This document shows positions 8,074-18,800 of a DNA stretch of 31,466 nt, one piece after another. The stretch is taken from positions 1 through 31,466 of the forward strand of contig JASJBO010000084.1 in NCBI GenBank assembly GCA_030066475.1, read 5' to 3'. This DNA is from Myxococcota bacterium. GTDB lineage: Bacteria > Myxococcota_A > UBA9160 > PR03. The position numbers and the translations under genes are program-made. The notes beneath the pieces were generated by a model. The model was not told the origin of the DNA, made no database searches, and saw only the letters and a list, made by a program, of their open reading frames with translations. Positions within the stretch are counted from its first letter, which is position 1. Every line of letters begins with the position of its first letter.

Positions 8074-8964
8074 ATGGACGCCACCTCCCCGCAAGCGATC
8101 CGGCTCACGGCCGGCGAGCGGCGCTTCTCGGCGCTCACGCTGGGCGAGGGAACGCCGGTGCTCTGCCTGCACGGCTTTCCCGACCACCACCACAGCTTCC
8201 GCCACCAGCTCCCCGCTCTCGCCGCGGGCGGCTACCGTGCGGTCGCGCCGCTGCTGCGGGGCTACGAGCCGTCGTCGCAGGGCGGCCGCCGGGTGGCGGA
8301 CTTCCACCCGATCCGGATCGCGTCGGACGTCGTGGCCTGGGCCCGCGCGCTGGGCGGCGGCGAGCCGGTCCACCTGGTGGGCCACGACTGGGGCGCGGTC
8401 GTCGCCTACGCGGCCTGCGCCCTGGAGCCCGAGCGCTTCCGCAGCGCCACGGCAATCGCCGTGGCGCCGATGCATGCCGTCGAGGCGGGCGTGCGCCGCT
8501 ACCCGGTCCAGCTCCGCAACTCCTGGTACATGTTCTTCTTCCAGCTGCGCGGGATCGCCGACCGGGTCGTGGCCCGGCGCGACTTCGCCTTCCTCGAGCG
8601 GCTCTGGCGCGACTGGTCGCCGGGCTGGCGCTGGGACCCCGAGGACATGGCGGCGCTCAAGCGCACCTTCGCGCAGCCCGGCGTGCTGTGGAGCGCCCTC
8701 GCCTACTACCGCGCCACGCTGAACCCGCTGCTGTCCGACTCGCGCGAGATGCGCCGCCTGGCGGCCGAGCCGGTCGCGGTCCCGACGCTGGCGATCACCG
8801 GGGCGACCGACGGCTGCATGGATACGCGCCTCTTCGACTGCGTGGATCCGGCGCGCTTCCCCAAGGGCTACCGCCTCGAGCGCGTCGCGAACGCGGGCCA
8901 CTTCGTGCACCAGGAGCGACCCGACCGGGTGAACCGCCTGCTGCTGGAGTGGCTCGCTAGCTGA
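8074..8964 (+). CDS. Alpha/beta hydrolase, epoxide-hydrolase-like
   Basis: A 296-residue alpha/beta hydrolase. It has the oxyanion motif HGFPD (33-37), the nucleophile elbow GHDWGA with Asp105, a candidate acid at Asp246 or Asp250, and His276 in NAGHFVHQE. An Asp nucleophile is typical of epoxide hydrolases and haloalkane dehalogenases. The cap-region SWYMFFFQ motif resembles the epoxide-hydrolase branch, where a cap tyrosine activates the epoxide. The start lacks a clear Shine-Dalgarno; instead a TAGCTT hexamer lies six bases before the ATG, so a leaderless mRNA is possible. It follows the FAH-family gene by 98 bases on the same strand and may act in the same pathway. Confidence 0.87.
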   Translation: MDATSPQAIRLTAGERRFSALTLGEGTPVLCLHGFPDHHHSFRHQLPALAAGGYRAVAPLLRGYEPSSQGGRRVADFHPIRIASDVVAWARALGGGEPVHLVGHDWGAVVAYAACALEPERFRSATAIAVAPMHAVEAGVRRYPVQLRNSWYMFFFQLRGIADRVVARRDFAFLERLWRDWSPGWRWDPEDMAALKRTFAQPGVLWSALAYYRATLNPLLSDSREMRRLAAEPVAVPTLAITGATDGCMDTRLFDCVDPARFPKGYRLERVANAGHFVHQERPDRVNRLLLEWLAS

Positions 8965-9042
8965 AGGACTTCGCTCGCCTGCAGCTCGCTGCGCGCGCCC
9001 TCCGGGCGCTTGCAGGGTGCTTCTGCCGCGCATGCTCCTGGC
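8956..9042 (-). repeat. Dispersed intergenic repeat, copy 3 (sub-type A)
   Basis: Reverse-orientation copy directly after the hydrolase stop codon. Its hairpin is GCGCCC/GGGCGC at 8995-9009 with loop TCC: the arms are identical to copies 2 and 4 while the loop differs, which suggests the stem is what is kept. The outer part (GCGCGGCAGAAGC on the minus strand) extends the match with copy 4. Confidence 0.75.
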
Positions 9043-9138
9043 AGCAAACGCCGGTCGGCCTCCGTACCACGAGCCGCGCGCGAAGGTCGTCGGCTTGCGC
9101 TGAATCGGAGGCGGCCCGCGCGGTTTCCAAGAGGCGTG

Positions 9139-10794
9139 ATGGCAGCGAGACGCTTGATCCAGCTCGCGCTCCCTCTCGGCCTCGTTGCCGCGGCGCTCCC
9201 CGCGTGCGGAGGGATGGACGAAGAGCCGGTGGAGCCCCCGGCTGCGTCGAGCGCAGAGCTCCGGCGCGGGCTCCCCGAAGCCCTCTGGCAACACCGTTCC
9301 GTGTTGTTTCCGCCCGACGCTCCGCTCCCGATCGCCGAGACGCGGGACTACCGCCCGCCACCGGCCTGGCAGGACGCCACGCGCGACCACGCAGGGAGCG
9401 TCACCCTCGGGCCCGAGGGCCGCCTGGACGGCCACGTCGCGGGGACCCCGTTCCCCGCGAGCGGGATCGACTGCCTGGGGGATCCCAACGCCGGAACCAA
9501 GCTCGCCTGGAACTTCGCCCATCGCTGGCGCGGCGACGGGGGACGCGGCGCCCTGCGCGTGACCTGGTGGGACCGCGGGGAGCGCCTCGGGGACCCGCTC
9601 GAGGCGGACTGGGCGTTGTTCCGGCTGTTGCACCGCGTCGAGCCTCGCTTCCTCGGCCCCCGCGGAGGCGCGCTGTTCCACAGCGAGACGCGCAGCGAGG
9701 TGCTGGTCATCGAGGTGAGCGCGCCCTTCGAGGACCGTGGGACGCGCGTCGTGCGCTACCGCTACGCGGTGCCGGCGTCCAAGCACGACAACCTGTGGGT
9801 GTACGTGCCGGAGTGGCGGCGCGTGCGTCGCCTGGTCGCGAGCCAGTGGAGCACGGCCGTGCCGGGCACCGACCTCGTCCTGGAGGACATCGGCGGGCTG
9901 GGCAGTCGCGTCGCTGCGCACCGCTGGACCTGCCTGGGCGAGCGGACGCTCCTCGCGGCGATGCGGGATCGGGCGCGGCCGGCTCCGGCGCAAGACGAGG
10001 CGCACCCGGACGCCGCGGGGCTCGCGCTGACGAAGGCCGTCTTCGAGCGTCGCGCCGCGCTCCGCGTGCGCGCCGCACCGCGCGACCCGGACCATCCGTA
10101 CGCCCACAAGGACCTCTGGCTCGACCGGGAGACCTTCGAGCCGCTCTACTTCCTGGCCTACGACCGCCGGGGCACGCTGCTGCGCGTGGGGGTCCGGGTG
10201 AGCGCCTGGAGCGGCGACGACCGCGCGGCCTATCCCGGCTGGGAGGAGGTCCCCGAGCCGCGGGACCTGTTCGGCGTCTCCTGGTCGGTGGCCAACGTCC
10301 AGCTCGAGACCGGAGTGCGCTGGGAGTGGGCGGCGTATACGGGCACGCCGCTTCCCAGCCTGGGCCGGGTCCGTCGGTGGACGAGCATCACGGGGCGCTG
10401 CGTCGCGGCGGGCACGGCGATCGCCACCGAGCGGGGCGCGCGCGCCGTCGAGACGCTGCGTGTCGGCGACCGGCTGTGGAGCTGGGACCCGGAGACGGGC
10501 CGGCGGGTCCTCGCGACGGTCGCAGCCGTGTCCCGCGCCACCGCGTCCGAGACGCTGCGTCTCGAGGGCGGGCTGCGCGTCACGCCCGACCATCCCGTCT
10601 TCGCGGACGGGGGCTTTCACCCGGCCGCTGCGCTCGGCGCCGGGAGTGCACTGCTCGCCGACGACGGCAGCCCGCAGCCCGCGGGTCGGATCGAGCGCCT
10701 CCTCGGCGAGATCGACGTCTACGACCTCTCGGTCGGCTGGCCCCACACCTACTTCGCCGGCGGGGTCCTGGTCCACAACAAGAAGAGCCGTTAG
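9139..10794 (+). CDS. DUF1329 lipoprotein with C-terminal Hint (hedgehog/intein) domain
   Basis: A 551-residue two-domain protein. The signal peptide ends in lipobox LPAC, so it is a likely lipoprotein. Residues about 60-415 match DUF1329, a LolA/LolB-like outer-membrane lipoprotein-sorting family (GTPFPASGIDCLGDPNAGTK, then WVYVPEWRRVRRL and DLWLDRETFEPLYFLAYDRR). From Cys421 a Hint domain begins: CVAAGTAIAT, then LRVGDRLWSWD, then block B T482-P-D-H485, and finally YFAGGVLVHNKKSR with His546-Asn547. Only four residues follow the Asn, so there is no C-extein, and there is no homing endonuclease. This layout predicts N-S acyl shift and autocleavage before Cys421, not splicing. The ATG at 9139 has AGAGG four bases upstream. 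Confidence 0.85.
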   Translation: MAARRLIQLALPLGLVAAALPACGGMDEEPVEPPAASSAELRRGLPEALWQHRSVLFPPDAPLPIAETRDYRPPPAWQDATRDHAGSVTLGPEGRLDGHVAGTPFPASGIDCLGDPNAGTKLAWNFAHRWRGDGGRGALRVTWWDRGERLGDPLEADWALFRLLHRVEPRFLGPRGGALFHSETRSEVLVIEVSAPFEDRGTRVVRYRYAVPASKHDNLWVYVPEWRRVRRLVASQWSTAVPGTDLVLEDIGGLGSRVAAHRWTCLGERTLLAAMRDRARPAPAQDEAHPDAAGLALTKAVFERRAALRVRAAPRDPDHPYAHKDLWLDRETFEPLYFLAYDRRGTLLRVGVRVSAWSGDDRAAYPGWEEVPEPRDLFGVSWSVANVQLETGVRWEWAAYTGTPLPSLGRVRRWTSITGRCVAAGTAIATERGARAVETLRVGDRLWSWDPETGRRVLATVAAVSRATASETLRLEGGLRVTPDHPVFADGGFHPAAALGAGSALLADDGSPQPAGRIERLLGEIDVYDLSVGWPHTYFAGGVLVHNKKSR

Positions 10795-10814
10795 CGGAGG
10801 TCGCTTCGACGACG

Positions 10815-10830
10815 ACGAGACCCGGCTCGT
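10815..10830. terminator. Small hairpin between convergent genes
   Basis: ACGAG and CTCGT arms with a six-base loop lie between the convergent Hint-lipoprotein and small-lipoprotein genes. The stem is short and the T-run weak (TTCT), so this is only a candidate bidirectional terminator. Confidence 0.2.
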
Positions 10831-10832
10831 TC

Positions 10833-11183
10833 TCAGTCGACCCAGGCGTTCACCCGGTCGAGGCCGCGGGTCCAGCCGAAGAACAGCAGGTCGACCGAGC
10901 GGGGAACCCGGAGCACGACGTCGGCGTCGGTGAGGATCGGCGCGCGCGCGCGGCGCTGGAACTCGCGCAGGTAGGCCGCCACGTCGGCGGCCGGACGGAA
11001 GTTGTGGTTCCAGAAGTAGAGGCCGCCGCGCTGGAACCAGAGCTCCTGCGCGGGGCGCGCCTCGGTCGAGATCACGCCGCTGGGCCGCTCGAGCGCCAGG
11101 TAGGTGAGTTGCGGCGCGGGCCGCGCGCAGCCGATCGCGCAGCCGAGCACCAGCACTGCGAGCGGGGCGACCCGGAGGCTCAC
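10833..11183 (-). CDS. Small lipoprotein of unknown function
   Basis: A 116-residue protein starting at a GTG that overlaps the upstream TGA by four bases (GTGA), so it is probably translationally coupled. The N-terminus is a short signal with lipobox-like VLGC (Cys15) and a second AIGC (Cys19). The mature part is rich in aromatic and basic residues (LWFQRGGLYFWNHNFRP, then DLLFFGWTRGLDRVNAWVD). I do not recognise the family. It ends 38 bases from the convergent Hint-domain gene. Confidence 0.6.
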   Translation of the reverse strand: MSLRVAPLAVLVLGCAIGCARPAPQLTYLALERPSGVISTEARPAQELWFQRGGLYFWNHNFRPAADVAAYLREFQRRARAPILTDADVVLRVPRSVDLLFFGWTRGLDRVNAWVD

Positions 11184-11527
11184 TGCGAGGTCTCCCGTCC
11201 GCCGAGCGCATCGCTGCGCAGCGCGGTCCCCCGCACCTCGATGCAGTGCGAGAAGCCGAGCAGCCCGGTCGTGTTGGTCACCTGCGCGTCGACGATCGTG
11301 TCGAAGACGGTGCCTTCGAGCGCATCCTGGGCTGCCTCGGCCAGCGAGTAAGGTCCGCCGAGACCGCCGCAGCGCCGGCCTTCGACCGGAGTCCCGTCGA
11401 CCTGCCGGGGGATCCGCTTCCCCTCGAGGTCTCCGAACGACAGCAGGCCGACGCGGCCGGTCGCCGTGTGGCCGCAGCCAAGCAGCGCCGACAGGATGCA
11501 CGCGGTGACGATCGGAGCGTGTCTCAC
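11180..11527 (-). CDS. Small lipoprotein, distantly TRL-like
   Basis: A 115-residue exported protein. The GTG at 11527 is preferred over an upstream ATG at 11608 because it places a clean signal and lipobox (ILSALLGC) right after a short basic N-terminus, with GAGGGGG upstream. The mature part has a short Gly-rich strand ([10 protein letters not shown]), a Cys-containing centre and the ending [20 protein letters not shown], then [12 protein letters not shown]. This alternation resembles small TRL-like lipoproteins, but the match is from memory and weak. It forms a two-gene unit with the next lipoprotein. Confidence 0.55.
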   Translation of the reverse strand: MRHAPIVTACILSALLGCGHTATGRVGLLSFGDLEGKRIPRQVDGTPVEGRRCGGLGGPYSLAEAAQDALEGTVFDTIVDAQVTNTTGLLGFSHCIEVRGTALRSDALGGRETSQ

Positions 11528-11640
11528 GCGACGGACGCCCCCTCGGTGGGCCGGAACGCAGGGAGTGCAGCACGCGGCCGAGCAGCCTGTCAAGAGCGCG
11601 GCTACCATCGGCTCCCCAACCAGGACGACGGAGAGCCCCC

Positions 11641-12867
<1,227 letters not shown>

Positions 12868-12878
12868 CGTCCCTGGAG

Positions 12879-12964
12879 CCAGGAGCGTGCGCGGCAGAAG
12901 CCCCATGCAAGCGCCCGCAGGGCGCGCGCAGTGAGGCGCAGCCGAACGAAGTCCATCGGGCTAG
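12879..12964 (+). repeat. Dispersed intergenic repeat, copy 4 (sub-type A)
   Basis: Lies between the convergent acyl-CoA dehydrogenase and trkH genes. The hairpin GCGCCC/GGGCGC with loop GCA is at 12911-12925. The element ends in GAAGTCCATC followed by CTAG, and the trkH stop codon is read from that CTAG, as in copy 2 with tetR. Confidence 0.8.
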
Positions 12965-14406
12965 CGGCGCCAGAAGCGGGGCATCAGCAGGGCGAGCAGG
13001 GCGAAGAACTCGAGCCGGCCGAGCCACATCAGGATCACCATCACGAGCTTCTGCCAGCCGGCGAAGAAGGCGAAGCTCTCGGTGGGTCCGACGGCCGAGA
13101 GCCCGGGCCCGATGTTCGAGAGCGTGGCCAGCGAGGCGGTGGCGGCGGTGACGATGTCGGTGTCGCCCACCGACAGCAGCAGGGCGCCGCTGCCCCAGCC
13201 GACGACCCAGAGCAGGAGCAGCGCGGCGACGCTGTGGACCGAATCCTCGGGCACCACCTGGTCGCCGACCGCGACGGCGATCACCGAGTTGGGGCTGAAG
13301 GTGAGGCGCACCTCGCGCATGGCGAGCTGCGCGCCGATCAGCAGGCGGATCACCTTCGGCCCGCCCGCCGTGGAGCCCGCGCAGCCGCCCACGAACATCA
13401 GGCCCAGGAGCAGGGCGTGGGCCATGCCGGGCCACTCCGCGAAGTCGGCGGTGGCGAAGCCGGTCGTCGTCAGCAGCGAGACGACCTGGAAGGTGCCGTC
13501 GAGCAGGGCGTGGTCGGGCTCCGGGGCGATGCCGGCCGCCACGACGTCGGCCGTGACGAGGCCGCTCGCCAGCACGACGATCGCCAGGTAGACGCGCAAC
13601 TCGACGTCGCGCAGCGCGCTCCAGTCGCGGCGGTCGAGGAACGCGTAGTAGAGCGAGAAGTTGACCCCGGCGGCGAGCATGAAGACCAGGATGACCACCT
13701 GGATCGACACGGACATGTGCGCCACCGAGTCCGCATAGGGGGAGAAGCCGCCGGTGGAGACCGTCGAGAAGGTGTGGGTCAGGGCGTCGAACACGCTCGC
13801 ACCCAGGGCCAGCATCAGGAGCGCCTGGGCGGCGGAGAGGGCGAGATAGATGCGGAAGAGAGCCACCGCCGTCTCCCGGACGCGCGCGTGGAGGATCTCC
13901 GCCTTGGGACCGGGGACCTCGAGCCGGAACAGGAAGCGCGCGCCGGGCCCCAGCTCGGACAGCAGCGCCACGAACAGGACGACGATGCCGATGCCGCCGA
14001 GCCACTGCGTCATGCTGCGCCAGAGCAGCAGCGCCCGGGGCACGGCCTCGATGTCGGCGAGGATCGAGGCCCCGGTGGTCGTGAACCCGGACGCCGACTC
14101 GAAGAGCGCGTCGACGAAGCCCGGGATCGCGCCGCTCACGAGATAGGGGACGGCGCCGCCGAGCGAGGCGAACAGCCACGCGCCGACCACGATCAGCACG
14201 CCCTCGCGGCGGTAGATCTCGCCCGCCTCCTGCCCGATGCCGCGCAGCACCACGCCGAGCAGCGCGGCCCCCCCGGCCCCGGCGAGCAGCCCGTAGGCCG
14301 CCGCCGCGTCGAACGGAGCCAGGCACCAGAGCAGAGGCAGCAGCTGCGCGGTCGCCAGCACGAACAGGACGAAGCCGAGGATGTGGGCGACGCGGCGCAG
14401 CTTCAC
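12961..14406 (-). CDS. trkH: TrkH-family potassium uptake membrane subunit
   Basis: A 481-residue inner-membrane protein with the four-fold pore repeat of TrkH/KtrB. The four selectivity-filter loops are readable in order: SGFTTTGASIL, FSTVSTGGFSP, SLLTTTGFATAD and LSNIGPGLSAVGP. It moves K+ under control of the TrkA ring on the cytoplasmic face. The start is a GTG whose last two bases form the TGA of trkA (GTGA overlap), so the two are co-translated in the order trkA-trkH. The length is normal for the family. Confidence 0.93.
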   Translation of the reverse strand: MKLRRVAHILGFVLFVLATAQLLPLLWCLAPFDAAAAYGLLAGAGGAALLGVVLRGIGQEAGEIYRREGVLIVVGAWLFASLGGAVPYLVSGAIPGFVDALFESASGFTTTGASILADIEAVPRALLLWRSMTQWLGGIGIVVLFVALLSELGPGARFLFRLEVPGPKAEILHARVRETAVALFRIYLALSAAQALLMLALGASVFDALTHTFSTVSTGGFSPYADSVAHMSVSIQVVILVFMLAAGVNFSLYYAFLDRRDWSALRDVELRVYLAIVVLASGLVTADVVAAGIAPEPDHALLDGTFQVVSLLTTTGFATADFAEWPGMAHALLLGLMFVGGCAGSTAGGPKVIRLLIGAQLAMREVRLTFSPNSVIAVAVGDQVVPEDSVHSVAALLLLWVVGWGSGALLLSVGDTDIVTAATASLATLSNIGPGLSAVGPTESFAFFAGWQKLVMVILMWLGRLEFFALLALLMPRFWRR

Positions 14407-15776
14407 GGCGGAGCCCCCGGGTCGGCCTCGTGCCCCGGGAACAGCAGCTGGATCATGGCCGCCTCCGAGCGCTGGACGAACAGGATCACGTCGTCGCCCA
14501 CCCGGAGCGCGTCGCGGCCGCGCGGGACCGTCACCTTCCCGTCGCGGACGACGGCCGCGACGATCAGGCCCTGCGGGATCTCGATCTGGTCGAGGGTGCC
14601 CCGAGCCACGGGACTCTGCTCGAAGACGCGCCGCTGCACGAGCGCCGCGGCTCCGCTCTCGAACGAGACGATGCGGGGCTCGTAGTCGTTGTCGATGTAG
14701 CTGCGAATGCGCTCCGCGGCGATCGTGCGCGGGGAGAGCACCTCGAGCACCGCCACCTTGCGCCAGAGCGTCGACGTCTCGCTCTTCTGGACCAGAGCGA
14801 GCAGCTGCTGGGCGCCGAGCTCCTGCGCCAGCAGGCAGGCCATCAGGTTGGTCTCGTCGTTGCCGGTGAGGGCGATGAAGGCCCGGGCCTCCTGGACGCC
14901 CTCGGAGGCGAGCACCGACATGTCCGTCACGTCGCCGTGCAGGATCCCGTGGCGCGGAAAGCGCGCCGCGAGATCCTCGGCCCGCTGCCGGTCCGACTCG
15001 ATCACCTTGATGCGCGTGGCGTGACCCTCGAGACCCAGGACGACCGACTCCGTCGTGGCACCGCCGCCCGCGATCACCACCAGACCGACGTCGCGCGAGC
15101 GGCGGCTGAAGCGCTGCTCGACCGCGTCGATCGACTGCGGCGTGCCGATCACCAGTGCCTCGTCGCCGACGCTGGCGCGGTCGCGACCGGTGGGGACCGT
15201 CACGCGCCCTTCGCGGATGAAGGCCAGCACCAGGCAGTCCGGGGGCAGGTCCACCTCCGCCAGCGGGCGCTCGGCGACGGCGGAGCCGGCGTCGATGGCG
15301 GTGCGGCGCACCTGGAGCGCGCCGCCCGCGAGGTACTCGACCTCGAGCGTGTTGTAGCCGAGCACGTGGTTCAGGATCTGGGTCGTCGTGAGGAGCTGGG
15401 TCGAGAGCAGCAGGTCGGCCCCGAAGCTCTTCTCGTAGATGCGCCCGAAGCGCGTGACGTCCTCCGAGGTGCGCACCCGCACCACGGTCCGGGGTGCCCC
15501 GAGGTGCCTGGCCAGGAGCGACGCGGCCAGGTTGGCTTCGTCCGAGGAGCTCGCGGCCACGAAGAGCTCGCACTGGTCGATCTCGGCGGCCTGCAGGGTC
15601 GGGATGTGGCTGCCGTTGCCCTGGACGAAGGCCACGTCGAGCTCGTCCTCGACGACGCGACGCATGGCGGGGTCGTTGTCGATCAGCGCGACCGTGTGAC
15701 CGTCGGCGGAGAGGCTCTGGGCCAGGTAGCGCCCGACCTCGCCGGCTCCCATCACGACGTATCGGCGTGCAGCCAT
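14403..15776 (-). CDS. trkA: TrkA potassium channel regulatory subunit
   Basis: A 457-residue cytoplasmic gating subunit with two tandem RCK units, each a Rossmann domain plus a TrkA-C domain. The first nucleotide-binding loop is G10-A-G12-E-V-G15 (VMGAGEVGRYLAQSL), followed by acidic ALIDND. The second begins near VGLVVIAGGGATTESV. TrkA-C domains are seen at about 145-225 and 375-450 (GLIVAAVVRDGKVTVPRGRD). The start ATG has TGGAG nine bases upstream. It begins 57 bases after cusA, so it may read through from the metal-efflux operon or have its own promoter. Confidence 0.93.
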   Translation of the reverse strand: MAARRYVVMGAGEVGRYLAQSLSADGHTVALIDNDPAMRRVVEDELDVAFVQGNGSHIPTLQAAEIDQCELFVAASSSDEANLAASLLARHLGAPRTVVRVRTSEDVTRFGRIYEKSFGADLLLSTQLLTTTQILNHVLGYNTLEVEYLAGGALQVRRTAIDAGSAVAERPLAEVDLPPDCLVLAFIREGRVTVPTGRDRASVGDEALVIGTPQSIDAVEQRFSRRSRDVGLVVIAGGGATTESVVLGLEGHATRIKVIESDRQRAEDLAARFPRHGILHGDVTDMSVLASEGVQEARAFIALTGNDETNLMACLLAQELGAQQLLALVQKSETSTLWRKVAVLEVLSPRTIAAERIRSYIDNDYEPRIVSFESGAAALVQRRVFEQSPVARGTLDQIEIPQGLIVAAVVRDGKVTVPRGRDALRVGDDVILFVQRSEAAMIQLLFPGHEADPGAPP

Positions 15777-15833
15777 GCCGCGAGCTCCAGCTAGCGAGAG
15801 ATCCCGCTCGGCGCGGGGACTCGTGGCGGGATG

Positions 15834-18800
15834 CTAGCGCTCGGGCGCCCGAGGCAGGCCCGCGCCGCGCACGAGGGCGAAGACGACCGGGACGACCACC
15901 AGGGTGAGCAGGGTCGCGGAGAGCAGACCGCCCACCATCGGCGCCGCGATGCGGCGCATCGTCTCGGCGCCGGTGCCGGCGCCCCACATGATCGGCAGCA
16001 GCCCGGCGATCGTGGAGGTGACGGTCATCGCGATCGGTCGCACGCGCAGCCCGGCGCCTTCCCGGACGGCCAGCAGCAGGTCGCCTCGGGTGCGCATGCG
16101 CCCCTCGCGCTCGAAGCGCGCCACGGCCTCCTCGAGGAACACGAGCAGGATCACGCCCAGCTCGGCCGCGACGCCGGCCAGCGCGATGAAGCCGACCCCC
16201 ACCGCCACGCTCAGGTCGTAGTCGAGCCACCAGAGCAGCCAGACGCCGCCCACCAGCGCGAAGGGAAGCGTCAGCATCACGATCAGCGCATCCGACACGC
16301 GGCGGAAGTTCAGGTAGAGCAGCAGGAAGATCACCCCGATCGTGATCGGCACCACGATCCGCAGCCGCTTCGCCGCGCGCTCCAGGTACTCGTACTGCCC
16401 GCTCCAGGCGATCGTGTAGCCGGCGGGGAGCTCGAGCTCGCGGGCGAGCGTCTCGCGGGCGCGGCTCACCCAGGTGCCGACGTCCACGCCGTCGAGGTCG
16501 ACGTAGATCCAGGCGTTGAGCCGGGCGTTCTCGCTCTTGATCGAGGGCGGCCCGCTGCGGATCTCGAGGCGCGCGAGCTGCGCCAGCGGAACCTGTGCGC
16601 CGCTCGGGGTCGGCACCAGCACGCGCTCGAGCGCGGCGAGGTCGTCCCGCAGCTCGCGCGCGTAGCGCAGGTTCACGGGGTACCGCTCCCGTCCTTCGAC
16701 GGTGGTCGTGACGTTGATGCCGCCGATCGCGGACTGGATCACGTCCTGCACGTCGCCGACGGTGAGTCCGTAGCGCGAGATCTCGCCGCGGTCGATCTCG
16801 AAGTCGAGGTAGTTGCCGCCGGCGACCCGCTCCGCGTACACCGACTGCGCTCCCGGCTCGCCGCGCAGCACGGCCTCCACCCGCTCCCCGAGCTCCTGGA
16901 GCACGCCGAGGTCCGGACCGGCGATCTTGATGCCCACCGGGGTCTTGATCCCGGTGGAGAGCATGTCGATCCGGGTCTTGATCGGCATGGTCCAGGCGTT
17001 GGTGACGCCCGGCACCCGGACCGCCCGGTCCAGCTCGGCGATCAGCGTCTCGGTCGTCATCCCGGCTCGCCACTCCGAGCGCGGCTTCAGCATGATGGTG
17101 GTCTCGATCATCGAGAGCGGAGCGGGATCGGTGGCGGTCTCGGCGCGCCCGACCTTGCCGAACACGCGCTCGACCTCGGGGAACGCCAGGATCATGCGGT
17201 CGGTCTGCTGCAGCAGCTCGCGCGCCTTGGTGATCGAGATGCCGGGCAGCGTGGTCGGCATGTAGAGCAGATCGCCCTCGTCGAGCGGCGGCATGAACTC
17301 GGAGCCCAGCTGGCTCAGCGGCAGCCAGGTGGCGAGGAGGACCGCCACGGCGCCCGCCAGCACCCAGCCCTTGCGCCGCAGCGCGAACCGGATCACCGGC
17401 GCGTAGGCGCGCAGCAGCAGCCGGTTCAGCGGGTTGTTCGCCTCGGACACGATGCGCCCGCGGATCAGCCACATCATCAGCAGCGGGACGACGGTGATCG
17501 CGAGCATCGCGGCGCCGGCCATCGCGTAGGTCTTGGTGAAGGCCAGGGGACTGAACAGCCGGCCCTCCTGGGCCTGGAGGCTGAAGACGGGGAGGAACGA
17601 GACGGTGATGATCAGCAGGGAGAAGAACAGCGACGGCCCCACCTCGGTGGCGGCGTCGATCAGGATCCGCGCGCGCGGCTTGCTGCCCGCGTCGCGCTCC
17701 AGGTGCCGGTGGGCGTTCTCGATCATCACCACGGCGGCGTCGACCATCGCCCCGATCGCGATCGCGATGCCTCCGAGCGACATGATGTTCGCGTTGATGC
17801 CCTGCTGGTGCATGATCGCGAACGAAACGAGCACGCCCAGCGGCAGCGTGAGAACCGCGACCAGCGCACTCCGGACGTGGAACAGGAACACCATGCAGAC
17901 CAGCGCGACGATCAGGATCTCCTCGACCAGCTTCTCGCGCAGGTTGTCCACCGCCCGCTCGATCAGCCCCGACCGGTCGTACACCTCGACCAGCTCGACG
18001 CCGGATGGCAGGCCGGACTCGAGCTCGGCGAGCTTCGCCTTCACGGCCTGGATCACGTCGCGGGCGTTCTCGCCGGAGCGCATCACGACGATGCCGGCCG
18101 CGACCTCGCCCTCGCCGTCCAGGTCGGTGAGACCGCGCCGCAGCTCGGGCCCGAGGTGGACCGAGGCCACGTCGCGCAGTCGCACCGGCGTGCCGCGGTC
18201 GTCCGCGCCGATCGCCACCTGCTCGAGGTCGGCGACCGAGCGGATGTAGCCCCTGCCCCGGACCATGAACTCGGCCTCGGCGATCTCGATCAGGCGGCCG
18301 CCGACGTCGCTGTTGCTGCGCTGGATCGCGCGGCGCACCTGCGACAGGGGGATCCCGTAGGAGGCGAGCGCGTTCGGATCGACCTCGACCTGGTACTGCC
18401 GGACGAATCCGCCGATGCTGGCGACCTCGGCGACGCCCGGCACGGTCTGCAGCTCGTAGCGGAGGTACCAGTCCTGGAGCGAACGGAGCTCGGCGAGGTC
18501 GAGCGCTCCGCTCCGGTCGACCAGCGCGTACTCGTAGACCCAGCCGACGCCCGTCGCGTCGGGCCCGAGCGTCGGGGTGACGCCCCCCGGCAGGCGGCCG
18601 GACACGAAGTTCAGCGACTCGAGGACGCGGGAGCGGGCCCAGTAGAGGTCGGTGCCGTCCTCGAAGATCACGTAGACGAACGAGAAGCCGAAGAACGAGT
18701 AGCCGCGCACCACCTGGGCATGGGGAACGGACAGCATGGCCGTGGTGAGCGGGTAGGTGACCTGGTCCTCGACCACCTGGGGCGCCTGGCCCGGGTACTC

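Noticed and set aside
10399..10794. Active self-splicing intein
   Set aside because: Only four residues follow the His-Asn, so there is no C-extein and no essential Cys/Ser/Thr at +1 (it is Lys). Cleavage is possible, splicing is not.
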